Below are positions 57,548 through 64,000 of a stretch of DNA of 64,000 nt, piece by piece (the stretch's first letter is position 1; every line of letters begins with the position of its first letter). Below the pieces are notes generated by a model. It did not search any database. It was not told the origin of the DNA and worked only from the letters and a program-made list of their open reading frames with translations. A program made the translations under genes and the position numbers. The DNA is from Streptomyces lunaelactis (GTDB lineage Bacteria; Actinomycetota; Actinomycetes; Streptomycetales; Streptomycetaceae), in the NCBI RefSeq assembly GCF_003054555.1, contig NZ_CP026304.1, forward strand, positions 5,766,001 through 5,830,000. The letters run 5' to 3'.

Positions 57548-58423
57548 TCACGGGAGCGGCCTGGCCCGGTTGAGATTGATGAGCGGCCCCAGCAGGTCCC
57601 CGTACCGGGCCAGCCGTGGCGCGATGTCGCCGATCCGGAAGACGAGGTTCTGCTGCGTCCCGACCTCTTCCCACGTCACCGGCGCGGATACGGTCGGCTC
57701 GGCACGGGCCCGCAGGGTGTAGGGGGTGGCGGTCGTCTTCTTGGCGGAGTTCTGGCTGTGGTCGACGAAGACCTTCCCTGGCCGCAGGGAGCGGGTCATC
57801 CGGTGCAGGATCAGCCCCGGCAGTGCGGCCTCACCCTCCACGGCCAGGCTCTTCGCGTACGCCGACACCTTCTCGGACGGCGTGGGCTCCAGCGGCACGA
57901 GGACGTGGAGACCCTTGGAGCCCGAGGTCTTGGCGTACGCGTGCAGTCCGTCCGCCGCCAGCCGTTCCCGCAGCCACAGCGCCACGGCGCAGCACTCGGC
58001 GACCGTCGCGGGCGCGCCCGGGTCGAGGTCGAAGACCATCCGGTCGGCGACGCCCGGTTCGTCCGCCTGCCACTGCGGCGTATGGAACTCCACCACCAGG
58101 TTCGCCGCCCACATCAGCGACGCCAGATCCTGGATGACGACCTGCCGCGCCTTCTTGTCCTCGGATCGGGGCACCGGGGCGGTCCTCACCCAGGCGGGGG
58201 TCCCGGGCGGCGGGTTCTTGGTGAAGAACAGCTGCCCGTCCGGCCCGTCCGGGTACCGGAGGAAGGAGACCGGGCGGTTGTGGAGATGCGCGAGTATCGC
58301 GCCCGCCGTGATGGCGTAATAGTGCAGGATCTCGCCCTTGGTGGTCCCGGTGGCGGGATGGATGACCTTCTCCAGGTTGCTGAGAGCCAGTCGCCGCCCC
58401 TCCACTTCCGTGATCGGCGTCAT
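57548..58423 (-). CDS. ligD: LigD-type polymerase/primase domain protein
   Basis: A 291-residue stand-alone NHEJ polymerase of the archaeo-eukaryotic primase fold. VIHPATGTTKGEILHYY and HNRPVSFLRYPDG begin the fold, MVFDLDPG carries the two catalytic Asp, TSGSKGLHVLVPL binds nucleotide, and GKVFVDHSQN contains the third acidic residue. It fills gaps with rNTPs or dNTPs at Ku-bound ends. The ligase and nuclease domains found in M. tuberculosis LigD are absent; the ligase is a separate gene here. Symbol LigD refers to the polymerase domain only. It is divergent from Ku across 59 bases. Confidence 0.92.
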   Translation of the reverse strand: MTPITEVEGRRLALSNLEKVIHPATGTTKGEILHYYAITAGAILAHLHNRPVSFLRYPDGPDGQLFFTKNPPPGTPAWVRTAPVPRSEDKKARQVVIQDLASLMWAANLVVEFHTPQWQADEPGVADRMVFDLDPGAPATVAECCAVALWLRERLAADGLHAYAKTSGSKGLHVLVPLEPTPSEKVSAYAKSLAVEGEAALPGLILHRMTRSLRPGKVFVDHSQNSAKKTTATPYTLRARAEPTVSAPVTWEEVGTQQNLVFRIGDIAPRLARYGDLLGPLINLNRARPLP

Positions 58424-58428
58424 ACGAT

Positions 58429-58446
58429 GAGAATCCCATGATTCTC
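58429..58446. promoter_or_regulatory. Inverted repeat between Ku and LigD-polymerase genes
   Basis: GAGAATC and GATTCTC form a perfect 7-4-7 repeat, followed by direct repeats of CGGATGAA/CGGATTT (58446-58470). The whole divergent gap is only 59 bases, so a factor bound here could control both genes. Confidence 0.6.
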
Positions 58447-58482
58447 GGATGAATCCCGGATTTCGGATGAAAGGGATGAAAC

Positions 58483-59508
58483 GTGCGATCCATATGGAAC
58501 GGCGCGATCTCCTTCGGCCTGGTCAGCATCCCCATCAAGCTGGTGAACGCCACCGAGAACCACTCCATCTCCTTCCGCCAGATCCACGCCACGGACGGCG
58601 GCCGGATCCGCTACCGCAAGGTCTGCGAGCTGGAGGAGAAGGAAGTGACGGCCGCCGAGATCGGCAAGGCGTACGAGGCCGCGGACGGATCGGTCATCCC
58701 GATCACGGACGAGGACCTGGCCGCGCTGCCGCTCCCCACGGCGAAGACGATCGAGATCGTCGCCTTCGTCCCGGAGTCGTCGATCGATCCGTTGCAGATG
58801 GACGCGGCGTATTACCTCTCCGCCAACGGAGTTCCGGCCGCGAAGCCGTACACCCTCCTGCGCGAGGCCCTCAAGCGCAGCCAGAAGGTCGCCATCGCGA
58901 AGTTCGCCCTGCGCGGCCGGGAGCGTCTGGGCATGCTGCGCGTCGTCGACGATGTGATCGCCATGCACGGTCTGCTCTGGCCGGACGAGATCCGCGCCCC
59001 GGGGAGCGTCGCCCCGGACACCGAAGTATCCGTCCGCGACGCCGAACTCGACCTGGCCGACGCCCTGATGGACACGCTCGGCGAGGTCGACCTTGACTCG
59101 CTGCACGACGACTACCGGGCGGCGGTCGAGACGATGATCGAGGCAAAGATGGAGGGTGGAGTCGTGAGCCCTGAGCCGGCACCCGCGGAGGGCGGCGGAC
59201 AGGTCATCGACCTGATGGCGGCGCTGGAGAACAGTGTGCGGGCGGCGAAGGAGTCGCGAGGCGAGGGGGCGCGCCGCGAAGGTCACGCCGAGGTCACGCC
59301 GATGAAGGGCCGGAAGCGGGCGGCGGCGAGTGCACCGAGCGCACCGAAGGCGTCGGGCGCGAGGAAGTCGACGTCGACGACGACGAAGAAGGCGGCCGCC
59401 AAGAAGACGACGGCCACCAAGTCCGCGGCGAAGAAGTCGGCCGCGAAGAAGGCGGCCACCAAGTCCACGGCGAAGAAGGCGGCCCCGAAGAAGCGTGCCT
59501 CGGCCTGA
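58483..59508 (+). CDS. ku: Ku DNA end-binding protein with Lys/Ala-rich tail
   Basis: A 341-residue homodimeric Ku that rings DNA ends and recruits the NHEJ polymerase and ligase. The core (about 1-255) begins MRSIWNGAISFGLVSIPIKL and has FALRGRERLGMLRV and GLLWPDEIR typical of bacterial Ku. The last 60 residues are tandem KKxAA-type repeats (STTTKKAAAKKTTATK, then SAAKKSAAKKAATK), a histone-H1-like tail that in other actinobacterial Ku binds DNA without free ends. GTG 58483 has AAGGGA seven bases upstream. Confidence 0.96.
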   Translation: MRSIWNGAISFGLVSIPIKLVNATENHSISFRQIHATDGGRIRYRKVCELEEKEVTAAEIGKAYEAADGSVIPITDEDLAALPLPTAKTIEIVAFVPESSIDPLQMDAAYYLSANGVPAAKPYTLLREALKRSQKVAIAKFALRGRERLGMLRVVDDVIAMHGLLWPDEIRAPGSVAPDTEVSVRDAELDLADALMDTLGEVDLDSLHDDYRAAVETMIEAKMEGGVVSPEPAPAEGGGQVIDLMAALENSVRAAKESRGEGARREGHAEVTPMKGRKRAAASAPSAPKASGARKSTSTTTKKAAAKKTTATKSAAKKSAAKKAATKSTAKKAAPKKRASA

Positions 59509-59515
59509 CTTCCCA

Positions 59516-59583
59516 GCTCGTTGGGGGTCCCCCCGGACGAAGTCCGGTGGAGATCGAGGACGGGGTCCGGGGCGGAGCCCCGG
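59516..59583. repeat. Dispersed terminator-like element, copy B
   Basis: Directly after the Ku stop: GTTGGGG, CCGGAC-GAA-GTCCGG (59533-59547), GATCGAGGACGG, and a second hairpin CCGGGGC-GGA-GCCCCGG (59567-59583). It matches copies near 23.8 and 48.6 kb. Confidence 0.8.
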
Positions 59584-60041
59584 GAAGGCGCCAGGCGGCG
59601 GCCGTACGACGGCGCCGCTCCATGATCTGTCGCCATCGGCGGACGGCTGACCTGCCGGGCCTGCGGCACCCGGTGCTCACTCGCTGAGAGTGACGGCACC
59701 GGGCCTCACCGCGTCATGGCTGTGAGCCCGCCCATAGGGCCTACGTCACGTCCTAAGGGCGGTAGTAGTAGCGCCGGGCGCCGTTCCCCGCGCTCCGGCG
59801 ACGGAATCCCTCGCCCGAGACAATTGCGGTCATTTCTGCGTAGTTCGGTAGTACGTCACATCTTTGCGTTGCTCGCCAGGTGCCGTTAACCATGGCTGAC
59901 GTTCCGGGGAGCCGAGAGCCGACCGGGCGGATCCCGCCCGCTTCGACCGCTCCGGCCCACACAGCGGAGTCCAGCTCCGCACACGCCGTCCAACCTTCGG
60001 TCGGCCTCCCCGCCACGTCCCCCATGGAGAGGTACATCCGC
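59584..60041. other. Gap upstream of the transglycosylase gene
   Basis: About 460 bases without a convincing gene. A hairpin-prone stretch (GTGCTCACTC / GAGTGACGGCAC) lies near 59670-59697. The rest should contain the promoter and long 5' leader of the transglycosylase gene. I compared the leader with what I remember of the ydaO c-di-AMP riboswitch and did not find its conserved blocks. Confidence 0.4.
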
Positions 60042-60590
60042 ATGACCGTCACCACCCGGACCAGCAGCAGCCGCATCGCCCGATTCCGTAAGTTCTCCGT
60101 CGTCGGCATAGCCACAGCCGGTGCCGCGGCAGCGGTTCTCACGCTGGCACCTTCGCCCGCCCAGGCCGCCGAACTGACGTCGGCGACCGCCTCGGCGACC
60201 AAGATCTCGGCGGCCGACGCCCCGGCGGCCAAGACTGCGGCGAAGGCCAAGAAGGCCAAGAAGACCTACCCCAACAACCTCGACGGCTGGATCAAGGAGT
60301 CGCTGGCCATCATGAAGGCCAAGGGCATCCCCGGCAGCTACGAGGGCCTGCACCGCAACATCATGCGCGAGTCCGGCGGTAACCCGAACGCCGAGAACGG
60401 CTGGGACGTCAACGCGCAGAACGGCACGCCGTCCAAGGGCCTGCTCCAGGTCATTCAGCCGACCTTCGATGCTTACCACGTCGCGGGCACCCCGAACGAC
60501 CTGACCGACCCGGTCGCCAACATCACCGCGGCCGCCAACTACGCCGCCGACAAGTACGGCTCCATCGACAACGTCGACTCCGCGTACTGA
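60042..60590 (+). CDS. Secreted transglycosylase-like (SLT) protein
   Basis: A 182-residue exported protein. The signal peptide (VVGIATAGAAAAVLTLA, ending SPAQAA) is followed by an Ala/Lys-rich linker and a compact lytic-transglycosylase domain. The catalytic Glu is about 110 in NIMRESGGNPNA, and GTPSKGLLQVIQPTFDAYH and NITAAANYAADKYG are typical SLT strands and helices. It would cleave peptidoglycan glycan strands outside the cell. ATG 60042 has GGAGAGG nine bases upstream; earlier in-frame ATGs lack this. Confidence 0.9.
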   Translation: MTVTTRTSSSRIARFRKFSVVGIATAGAAAAVLTLAPSPAQAAELTSATASATKISAADAPAAKTAAKAKKAKKTYPNNLDGWIKESLAIMKAKGIPGSYEGLHRNIMRESGGNPNAENGWDVNAQNGTPSKGLLQVIQPTFDAYHVAGTPNDLTDPVANITAAANYAADKYGSIDNVDSAY

Positions 60591-60649
60591 GCCACCGGAG
60601 GACGGACACCGACCCGCACGATCAACGCCGACTCCGGCCTCGCGTCCGC

Positions 60650-60865
60650 GAAGAAGCCGCTGGGCCTGGCCCGGGCCTCAAGGGCATCAGCCCCGCCCGC
60701 ATGAACCTGGTCACGATGGCGGTCACGTACGACACCCGGAACCCGGGACGGGTCCCCCCTCCCGATGAGGCTGCCCACCAGGTGTGGGACGCGCTGCGCG
60801 TCGACCGCCCCATCCCGAAGTCCGCGGCGAAGAATTCGGTGGGCGACGAGGGGACTCGCCGGTGA
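60650..60865 (+). pseudogene. Degraded coding remnant
   Basis: Coding-like sequence GLKGISPARMNLVTMAVTYD continues to TPRNPG-like and DEAAHQVWDALRVDRPIPKS segments and ends at TGA 60865. Upstream the pattern continues in another frame (SAKKPLGLARA), so at least one frameshift is present. ATG 60701 would give a 54-residue protein without a convincing ribosome site. I cannot name the family; it looks like the end of a broken gene. Confidence 0.4.
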
Positions 60866-60888
60866 CCGCCAGCACCATTGGGCGGCCG

Positions 60889-61302
60889 TCAGACCTTGAT
60901 GACCGTCACGCGGCTCCCGCACAAAGCGGCGAGGTCCTCGGGATCCGAGGTAAGCGCGGTGACGGGACCAGGCGCCGCGAGTGCGGTGGCGCAGAGCATG
61001 GCGTCGATGGCGTACTTGTGCCCGTGCAGGCCGGCATCGGCGAGCAGGGCCGCCGAGTGGCGGGCGATGGGTTCTGTGAGCGGCTCGACGGCGATGCGGG
61101 ACAGCGTCCATTCGAGAGCCGGGCGTTTGATCCTTGGGTGCACCACTTCGACCAGGGTGGCCGCGCTGGTGATCACTCGCATGTCGTCCGCACGCGCCAG
61201 GGCGAGCCATCCGGCGACGTCGCGATCGCGCAGCACGGCCTTGGCCAGCCCTTCGCTGTCGAGGACCAGAGTTCCGCCCGGCACGGCGGGGGAGCGATTC
61301 AT
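60889..61302 (-). CDS. PIN-domain toxin (VapC type)
   Basis: A 137-residue PIN-fold ribonuclease. GTLVLDSEGLAKAVL holds the first Asp (about 15), SAATLVEVVHPR the Glu, and HGHKYAIDAMLCATAL and ALTSDPEDLAALC the later acidic residues. VapC toxins cut RNA, often tRNA. ATG 61302 overlaps the antitoxin stop by four bases, the usual antitoxin-first order. Confidence 0.9.
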   Translation of the reverse strand: MNRSPAVPGGTLVLDSEGLAKAVLRDRDVAGWLALARADDMRVITSAATLVEVVHPRIKRPALEWTLSRIAVEPLTEPIARHSAALLADAGLHGHKYAIDAMLCATALAAPGPVTALTSDPEDLAALCGSRVTVIKV

Positions 61303-61562
61303 GCGGCGTCCGCTCCGCTGGAACGCTGCTGCTCACGGGCGCGCTGCAGCAGATCACGCTTGGCCTGGATCTCTGCCTCGGTGATCGGCCCGTGCTCGGC
61401 TTCGGCGACTGCGATGAGCTCGTTGAGGTTGTCCCGCTCGATCTGACGGGCGACGGCCGCAGCGACGTAGGCGGACAGGCCGGAGGGTCCGCTGCGGGCT
61501 CGGGCTGCTTCCGCGATGTCGCGGGGCATCGTGATCGAGTACTTCTGGGTAGGCTCACTCAT
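61299..61562 (-). CDS. Antitoxin of the PIN toxin (ribbon-helix-helix type)
   Basis: An 87-residue protein. TQKYSITMPRDIAEAARARS is a ribbon-helix-helix beginning, GLSAYVAAAVARQIERDN is the second helix, and the charged C-terminus (EIQAKRDLLQRAREQQRSS) would wrap the toxin. It should neutralise the PIN protein and repress the operon. ATG 61562 is chosen; ATG 61583 is possible. Confidence 0.87.
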   Translation of the reverse strand: MSEPTQKYSITMPRDIAEAARARSGPSGLSAYVAAAVARQIERDNLNELIAVAEAEHGPITEAEIQAKRDLLQRAREQQRSSGADAA

Positions 61563-61728
61563 GCTCTCTATGCTACCGCTCATGCCCCGCATGATGGCGA
61601 AACCTCGTCGGATGCCGCCGGCCTGCGCCAGTGATCCCGACGTGCGCCCTTGCAGCGTGCCTGACGGTGAGTCACTGTCGGATTTTGCAGCTGCCTCTGA
61701 CCGGACCACGTGTGCGAGGGGGAACGTG

Positions 61729-62343
61729 ATGGGTGAACCGAACGCAGGATCGTCCTGGTCGCTCAGCGTCTTCGGCGAGTTGACCGCGCCGCTGTCGAGG
61801 CTGATACCTGCGTGCATCGTCCGAGCCCACGAGCGGGCACAAGATGGCCATCAGGGAGTGCGCACGCAGACGCTGGAGGCATACGGACACGGTCTCCATG
61901 CATGCCAGTACGAAGAGCTGGCGACAGGCTTGGCCGACCTGCCGGGCGCCGTTCCTGTGCGTCTCCAGGCCCGAACTGTCATGGTGGTCGCCGGCCAGGT
62001 CCTCTACCCGATCCGCTATGCGAAGCGGGACGTCCCGGTGACCGTGGCTCGGCTTCGTCGCGCAGTCGGCCTCCGCGCCGACCTGATCCGGCGACACGGA
62101 CCGGAGCCCATGCAGGGAGAGTTGGATCTGGGGCTGGAGGAACTGCAAGAGCAGGAGTTCCACAACGACCTGAACCAGCTCGACCCAAACGCGGGCCTGG
62201 TGCTCTTGGCCTACGCGTGCGCAATGGAAAAGGGTGTCATGCGACTTGAGTGGGGAGACGCCGAACTGCGTCGTGGCGACCGCCATCTGCTGTGGCACCA
62301 CCACGAAGGGCTGGACCTACCCGGCAAACGGCAGTCCGCGTGA
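61729..62343 (+). CDS. Hypothetical protein beside tRNA-Arg
   Basis: A 204-residue cytoplasmic protein starting ATG 61729, with GAGGGGGA upstream. It has a mixed alpha/beta pattern: QTLEAYGHGLHACQYEELAT, VPVRLQARTVMVVAGQVLYP, VTVARLRRAVGLRADLIRR and LDPNAGLVLLAYACAMEKG, ending with HHHEGLDLPGKRQSA. I recognise no family. It lies between a toxin-antitoxin pair and tRNA-Arg in the accessory part of the window, and is divergent from the antitoxin. Confidence 0.75.
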   Translation: MGEPNAGSSWSLSVFGELTAPLSRLIPACIVRAHERAQDGHQGVRTQTLEAYGHGLHACQYEELATGLADLPGAVPVRLQARTVMVVAGQVLYPIRYAKRDVPVTVARLRRAVGLRADLIRRHGPEPMQGELDLGLEELQEQEFHNDLNQLDPNAGLVLLAYACAMEKGVMRLEWGDAELRRGDRHLLWHHHEGLDLPGKRQSA

Positions 62344-62363
62344 CCTCGAAGTACGGAGACACG

Positions 62364-62420
62364 ATGACGGACCCGGACAACGGCGACGACGCCTATCGGG
62401 TTCTCAAAGAAAGGCTCTGA
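62364..62420 (+). CDS. Possible 18-residue peptide
   Basis: ATG 62364 with GGAG seven bases upstream starts MTDPDNGDDAYRVLKERL and stops inside the left arm of the tRNA terminator. It may be a small gene or the stump of one; evidence is thin. Confidence 0.25.
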   Translation: MTDPDNGDDAYRVLKERL

Positions 62421-62446
62421 CCTGCATTTCTGCTGGTCAGAGCCTT
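62411..62446 (-). terminator. Terminator of tRNA-Arg
   Basis: AAGGCTCTGACC and GGTCAGAGCCTT form a perfect 12-bp stem. On the minus strand it is followed by TCTTTGAG, a short T-rich run, 10 bases downstream of the tRNA 3' end. Confidence 0.85.
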
Positions 62447-62456
62447 GATCCGGAAG

Positions 62457-62528
62457 TGCCCCCGGCAGGATTCGAACCTGCGCACCCGGCTCCGGAGGCC
62501 GATGCTCTATCCCCTGAGCTACGGGGGC
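62457..62528 (-). tRNA. tRNA-Arg (anticodon CCG)
   Basis: The minus-strand sequence folds as a complete 72-base tRNA: acceptor GCCCCCG/CGGGGGC, D arm GCTC/GAGC, anticodon stem TCGGC/GCCGG with loop CTCCGGA (anticodon CCG), a four-base variable loop, and T arm GCAGG-TTCGAAT-CCTGC with discriminator A. The 3' CCA is not encoded. Confidence 0.97.
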
Positions 62529-62710
62529 GTATCGCCCTGTTGCGCGGCGACGAACAGAACACTACCAGCTCCCACAGGGCTCCCGTGAACAGGTATTTCG
62601 GTGTCCCGCCCCAGCCTCCCGGCCGGCCTCCCCCCGCCTCCTCAGGTCGCCCGCACGGGGTGGAAGTGGGCAAAACCCGGACGCAGCCCTGCCCGCCGAC
62701 CTACTCTCGA

Positions 62711-63148
62711 GTGGTGTCAGGCGCGTCCGGCCGAGTGCTCGTTGTCGACGACAACCGGGTCATTCGGCAGCTGATCAGGGTCAACCTTGAGCTGGAGGGC
62801 TTCGAGGTCGTGACCGCGGCCGATGGTGCCGAGTGTCTGGATGTCGTGCATCGCGTCCGCCCCGATGTGGTCACCCTCGATGTCGTGATGCCCCGCCTCG
62901 ACGGGCTCCGCACCGCCGCCCGGCTGAGAGCCGATCCCCGGACCAGTCATCTGCCCGTCGCGATCATCAGTGCCTGTACGCAGTACGAGGTGGACAGCGG
63001 CCTCGCCGCCGGTGTCGACGCCTTTCTCGCGAAGCCCTTCGAGCCGGCCGAGCTGGTCCGTCTCGTACGGCAGTTGATGCATCGGGAGGGCCCGCCGTCC
63101 GTCGACGGCAGGCATGGTGCCGGGCGGGCGGGAAGCGCACGGGGCTGA
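62711..63148 (+). CDS. Stand-alone response-regulator receiver protein
   Basis: A 145-residue receiver without an output domain. RVLVVDDNRVIRQLI has the acidic pair (13-14), VVTLDVVMPRLDG the phospho-acceptor Asp57, AIISACTQYE the conserved Ser/Thr, and AFLAKPFEPAELV the Lys. The C-terminus is a short Gly/Arg tail. GTG 62711 or 62714 are both possible, with little ribosome-site support, so the message may be leaderless. No kinase is near. It ends 55 bases before the ArgS-related gene. Confidence 0.9.
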   Translation: MVSGASGRVLVVDDNRVIRQLIRVNLELEGFEVVTAADGAECLDVVHRVRPDVVTLDVVMPRLDGLRTAARLRADPRTSHLPVAIISACTQYEVDSGLAAGVDAFLAKPFEPAELVRLVRQLMHREGPPSVDGRHGAGRAGSARG

Positions 63149-63203
63149 CCGCATCGCGAAACCGGTTCGCGAAGGGCCCCCCTCCCTCCCATACGCTTGT
63201 CCC

Positions 63204-64000
63204 GTGACCCCCGCCGAGCTCTCCCGAACCGTGCTGCACGCCGTGTGCCGCGCGGTGGAGGACGGTGTGCTGCGGGTGCCCGTGCCCGTGCCCGAGAGCG
63301 TCAGGGTTGAGCGGCCGCGGCCCGGGGGGTCCGGGGACTACGCCACCAATGTCGCGCTGCGTCTGGCGGGGCCGGCCGGGCGGCAGCCCCGCGAGGTGGC
63401 CGAGATTCTGCGGTCCCGGGTGGCCGGCACGCGCGGGATCGAGCGGGTCGAGATCACCGGACCCGGGTTTCTGAACTTCACCCTCGGCGAGGGTGCTCAG
63501 CAGGCGCTCGTACGGGATGTGCTGTGGTGCGGCAGGGAGTACGGGCACGGGACCGCCCTCGAAGGGGTACGGATCATGTTCGTGCCCGTCGAGGAGCTTC
63601 GGGCCGGGATCCTCACGCACACCGTCGTACAGCTGCTGCGTACCCAGGGCGCCGCTGCCGGTGTCCAGCCCGACGCGCGGGAGATGCTCCGCCCGGTTCC
63701 CGCCCCGTCCCGGGACCTGTTCGAGAGGCTCGGGCCCGACGCCGCCCGCTGGGCCCTCCTCTCCGTCGCCGCGCACGACCACCCCTTGGCCGGGGACGAG
63801 CTGCTCACGCAGCACGAGGCCAATCCCCTCTTCCGGGTCCGGTACGCGTACTCACGTACCCGCGCCCTCACACGCAACGCCGCCCAGCTCGGCTTCGACA
63901 GCGATCCGCGGCAGCACGTCGACGCCCCCGCCCTCACCACCGCCATCGGCGACTACCCCGCCGTCCTCGCCTCCGCCGCACGCCTCCGCGCGCCCGACCG
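63204..64000 (+). CDS. Arginyl-tRNA-synthetase-related protein, 5' part
   Basis: The gene starts at GTG 63204 and leaves the window. About 265 residues are visible. The first 115 match the ArgS N-terminal Add-1 domain (PGGSGDYATNVALRLAGPAG, RGIERVEITGPGFLNFTLGE). About 60 residues later the sequence is already in DALR anticodon-binding helices (FRVRYAYSRTRALTRNAAQL). The whole Rossmann catalytic core with HIGH and KMSKS signatures is missing, so it cannot charge tRNA alone. In S. coelicolor, as I recall, a similar gene precedes lysA and the threonine genes. Confidence 0.88.
   Translation, partial: MTPAELSRTVLHAVCRAVEDGVLRVPVPVPESVRVERPRPGGSGDYATNVALRLAGPAGRQPREVAEILRSRVAGTRGIERVEITGPGFLNFTLGEGAQQALVRDVLWCGREYGHGTALEGVRIMFVPVEELRAGILTHTVVQLLRTQGAAAGVQPDAREMLRPVPAPSRDLFERLGPDAARWALLSVAAHDHPLAGDELLTQHEANPLFRVRYAYSRTRALTRNAAQLGFDSDPRQHVDAPALTTAIGDYPAVLASAARLRAPD

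Noticed and set aside
58424..58482. LexA box controlling Ku
   Set aside because: The inverted repeat is GAGAATC-N4-GATTCTC, which lacks the GAAC/GTTC core of actinobacterial LexA sites.
59760..60041. ydaO-type c-di-AMP riboswitch before the transglycosylase gene
   Set aside because: Similar genes in Streptomyces can carry one, but the conserved riboswitch blocks were not found in this leader.
62457..62528. Active integration site of a mobile element
   Set aside because: No integrase, excisionase or second copy of the tRNA 3' end is seen in the window.

Overview
The window is chromosomal DNA from a high-GC actinomycete, almost certainly a Streptomyces or close relative. Coding regions have strongly G/C-biased third codon positions, starts are often GTG or TTG behind GGAGG-type ribosome sites, and several family signatures are typical of the genus: a conservon, SAV_2336-type proteins, the fused alpha-ketoglutarate dehydrogenase, and many small secreted or lipoproteins. 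From memory of the S. coelicolor gene order, the backbone (kgd, two-component pair, lon, conservon, SEDS/PBP pair, Ku/LigD-polymerase, ArgS-like gene) is a conserved core segment. No comparison could be run here.

Layout. 0-5.1 kb: the end of a VMAP-C protein, a MoxR AAA ATPase and a large vWA/helical-repeat protein, which together form a VMAP/MoxR/vWA ternary system of the kind proposed to act in biological conflict. 5.2-16.2 kb: kgd, a histidine kinase/response regulator pair, a spermidine-synthase-like enzyme, a rhomboid-like membrane protein, a lipoprotein, and Lon protease with an HspR-type (HAIR) operator next to its start. 16.2-24.7 kb: a secreted serine protease, a helix-turn-helix regulator facing an M4 metalloprotease across an inverted-repeat operator, a Cys-cluster/pentapeptide fusion, a GH25 lysozyme, a MarR regulator and a PP2C-like protein. 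25.0-30.7 kb: a four-gene conservon (sensor kinase, roadblock, DUF742, GTPase) followed by a styrene-monooxygenase-like flavoenzyme.

30.6-39.5 kb: an NlpC/P60 hydrolase; a pseudokinase-propeller gene split by an apparent frameshift; an orphan solute-binding lipoprotein behind a perfect 20-bp palindrome; and an ECF sigma factor with a membrane partner and a divergent secreted protein. The sigma operon and the secreted-protein gene carry near-identical promoter elements facing away from each other. 39.9-52.1 kb: a DNA-binding regulator, a TetR regulator with two diiron proteins, a DUF3291/amidase/PBP/FtsW operon, a HEAT-repeat/zinc-ribbon operon and a NERD-like protein.

52.1-62.5 kb has a more accessory character. 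It holds a decayed 3' piece of an ATP-dependent DNA ligase, a LysR/MFS pair, two convergent SMI1/KNR4-type genes of less extreme GC, an NHEJ set (small DNA ligase, LigD-type polymerase, divergent Ku with a Lys/Ala tail), a small lytic-transglycosylase-like secreted protein, coding debris, a PIN/antitoxin pair and an unknown gene. It ends at tRNA-Arg(CCG). A stand-alone receiver protein and an ArgS-related protein run off the right edge.

Two dispersed intergenic elements recur: a 30-bp hairpin element (two identical copies) and a terminator-like CCGGAC-N3-GTCCGG element (three copies, all at gene 3' ends). No rRNA, CRISPR array, complete transposon or integrase was found.
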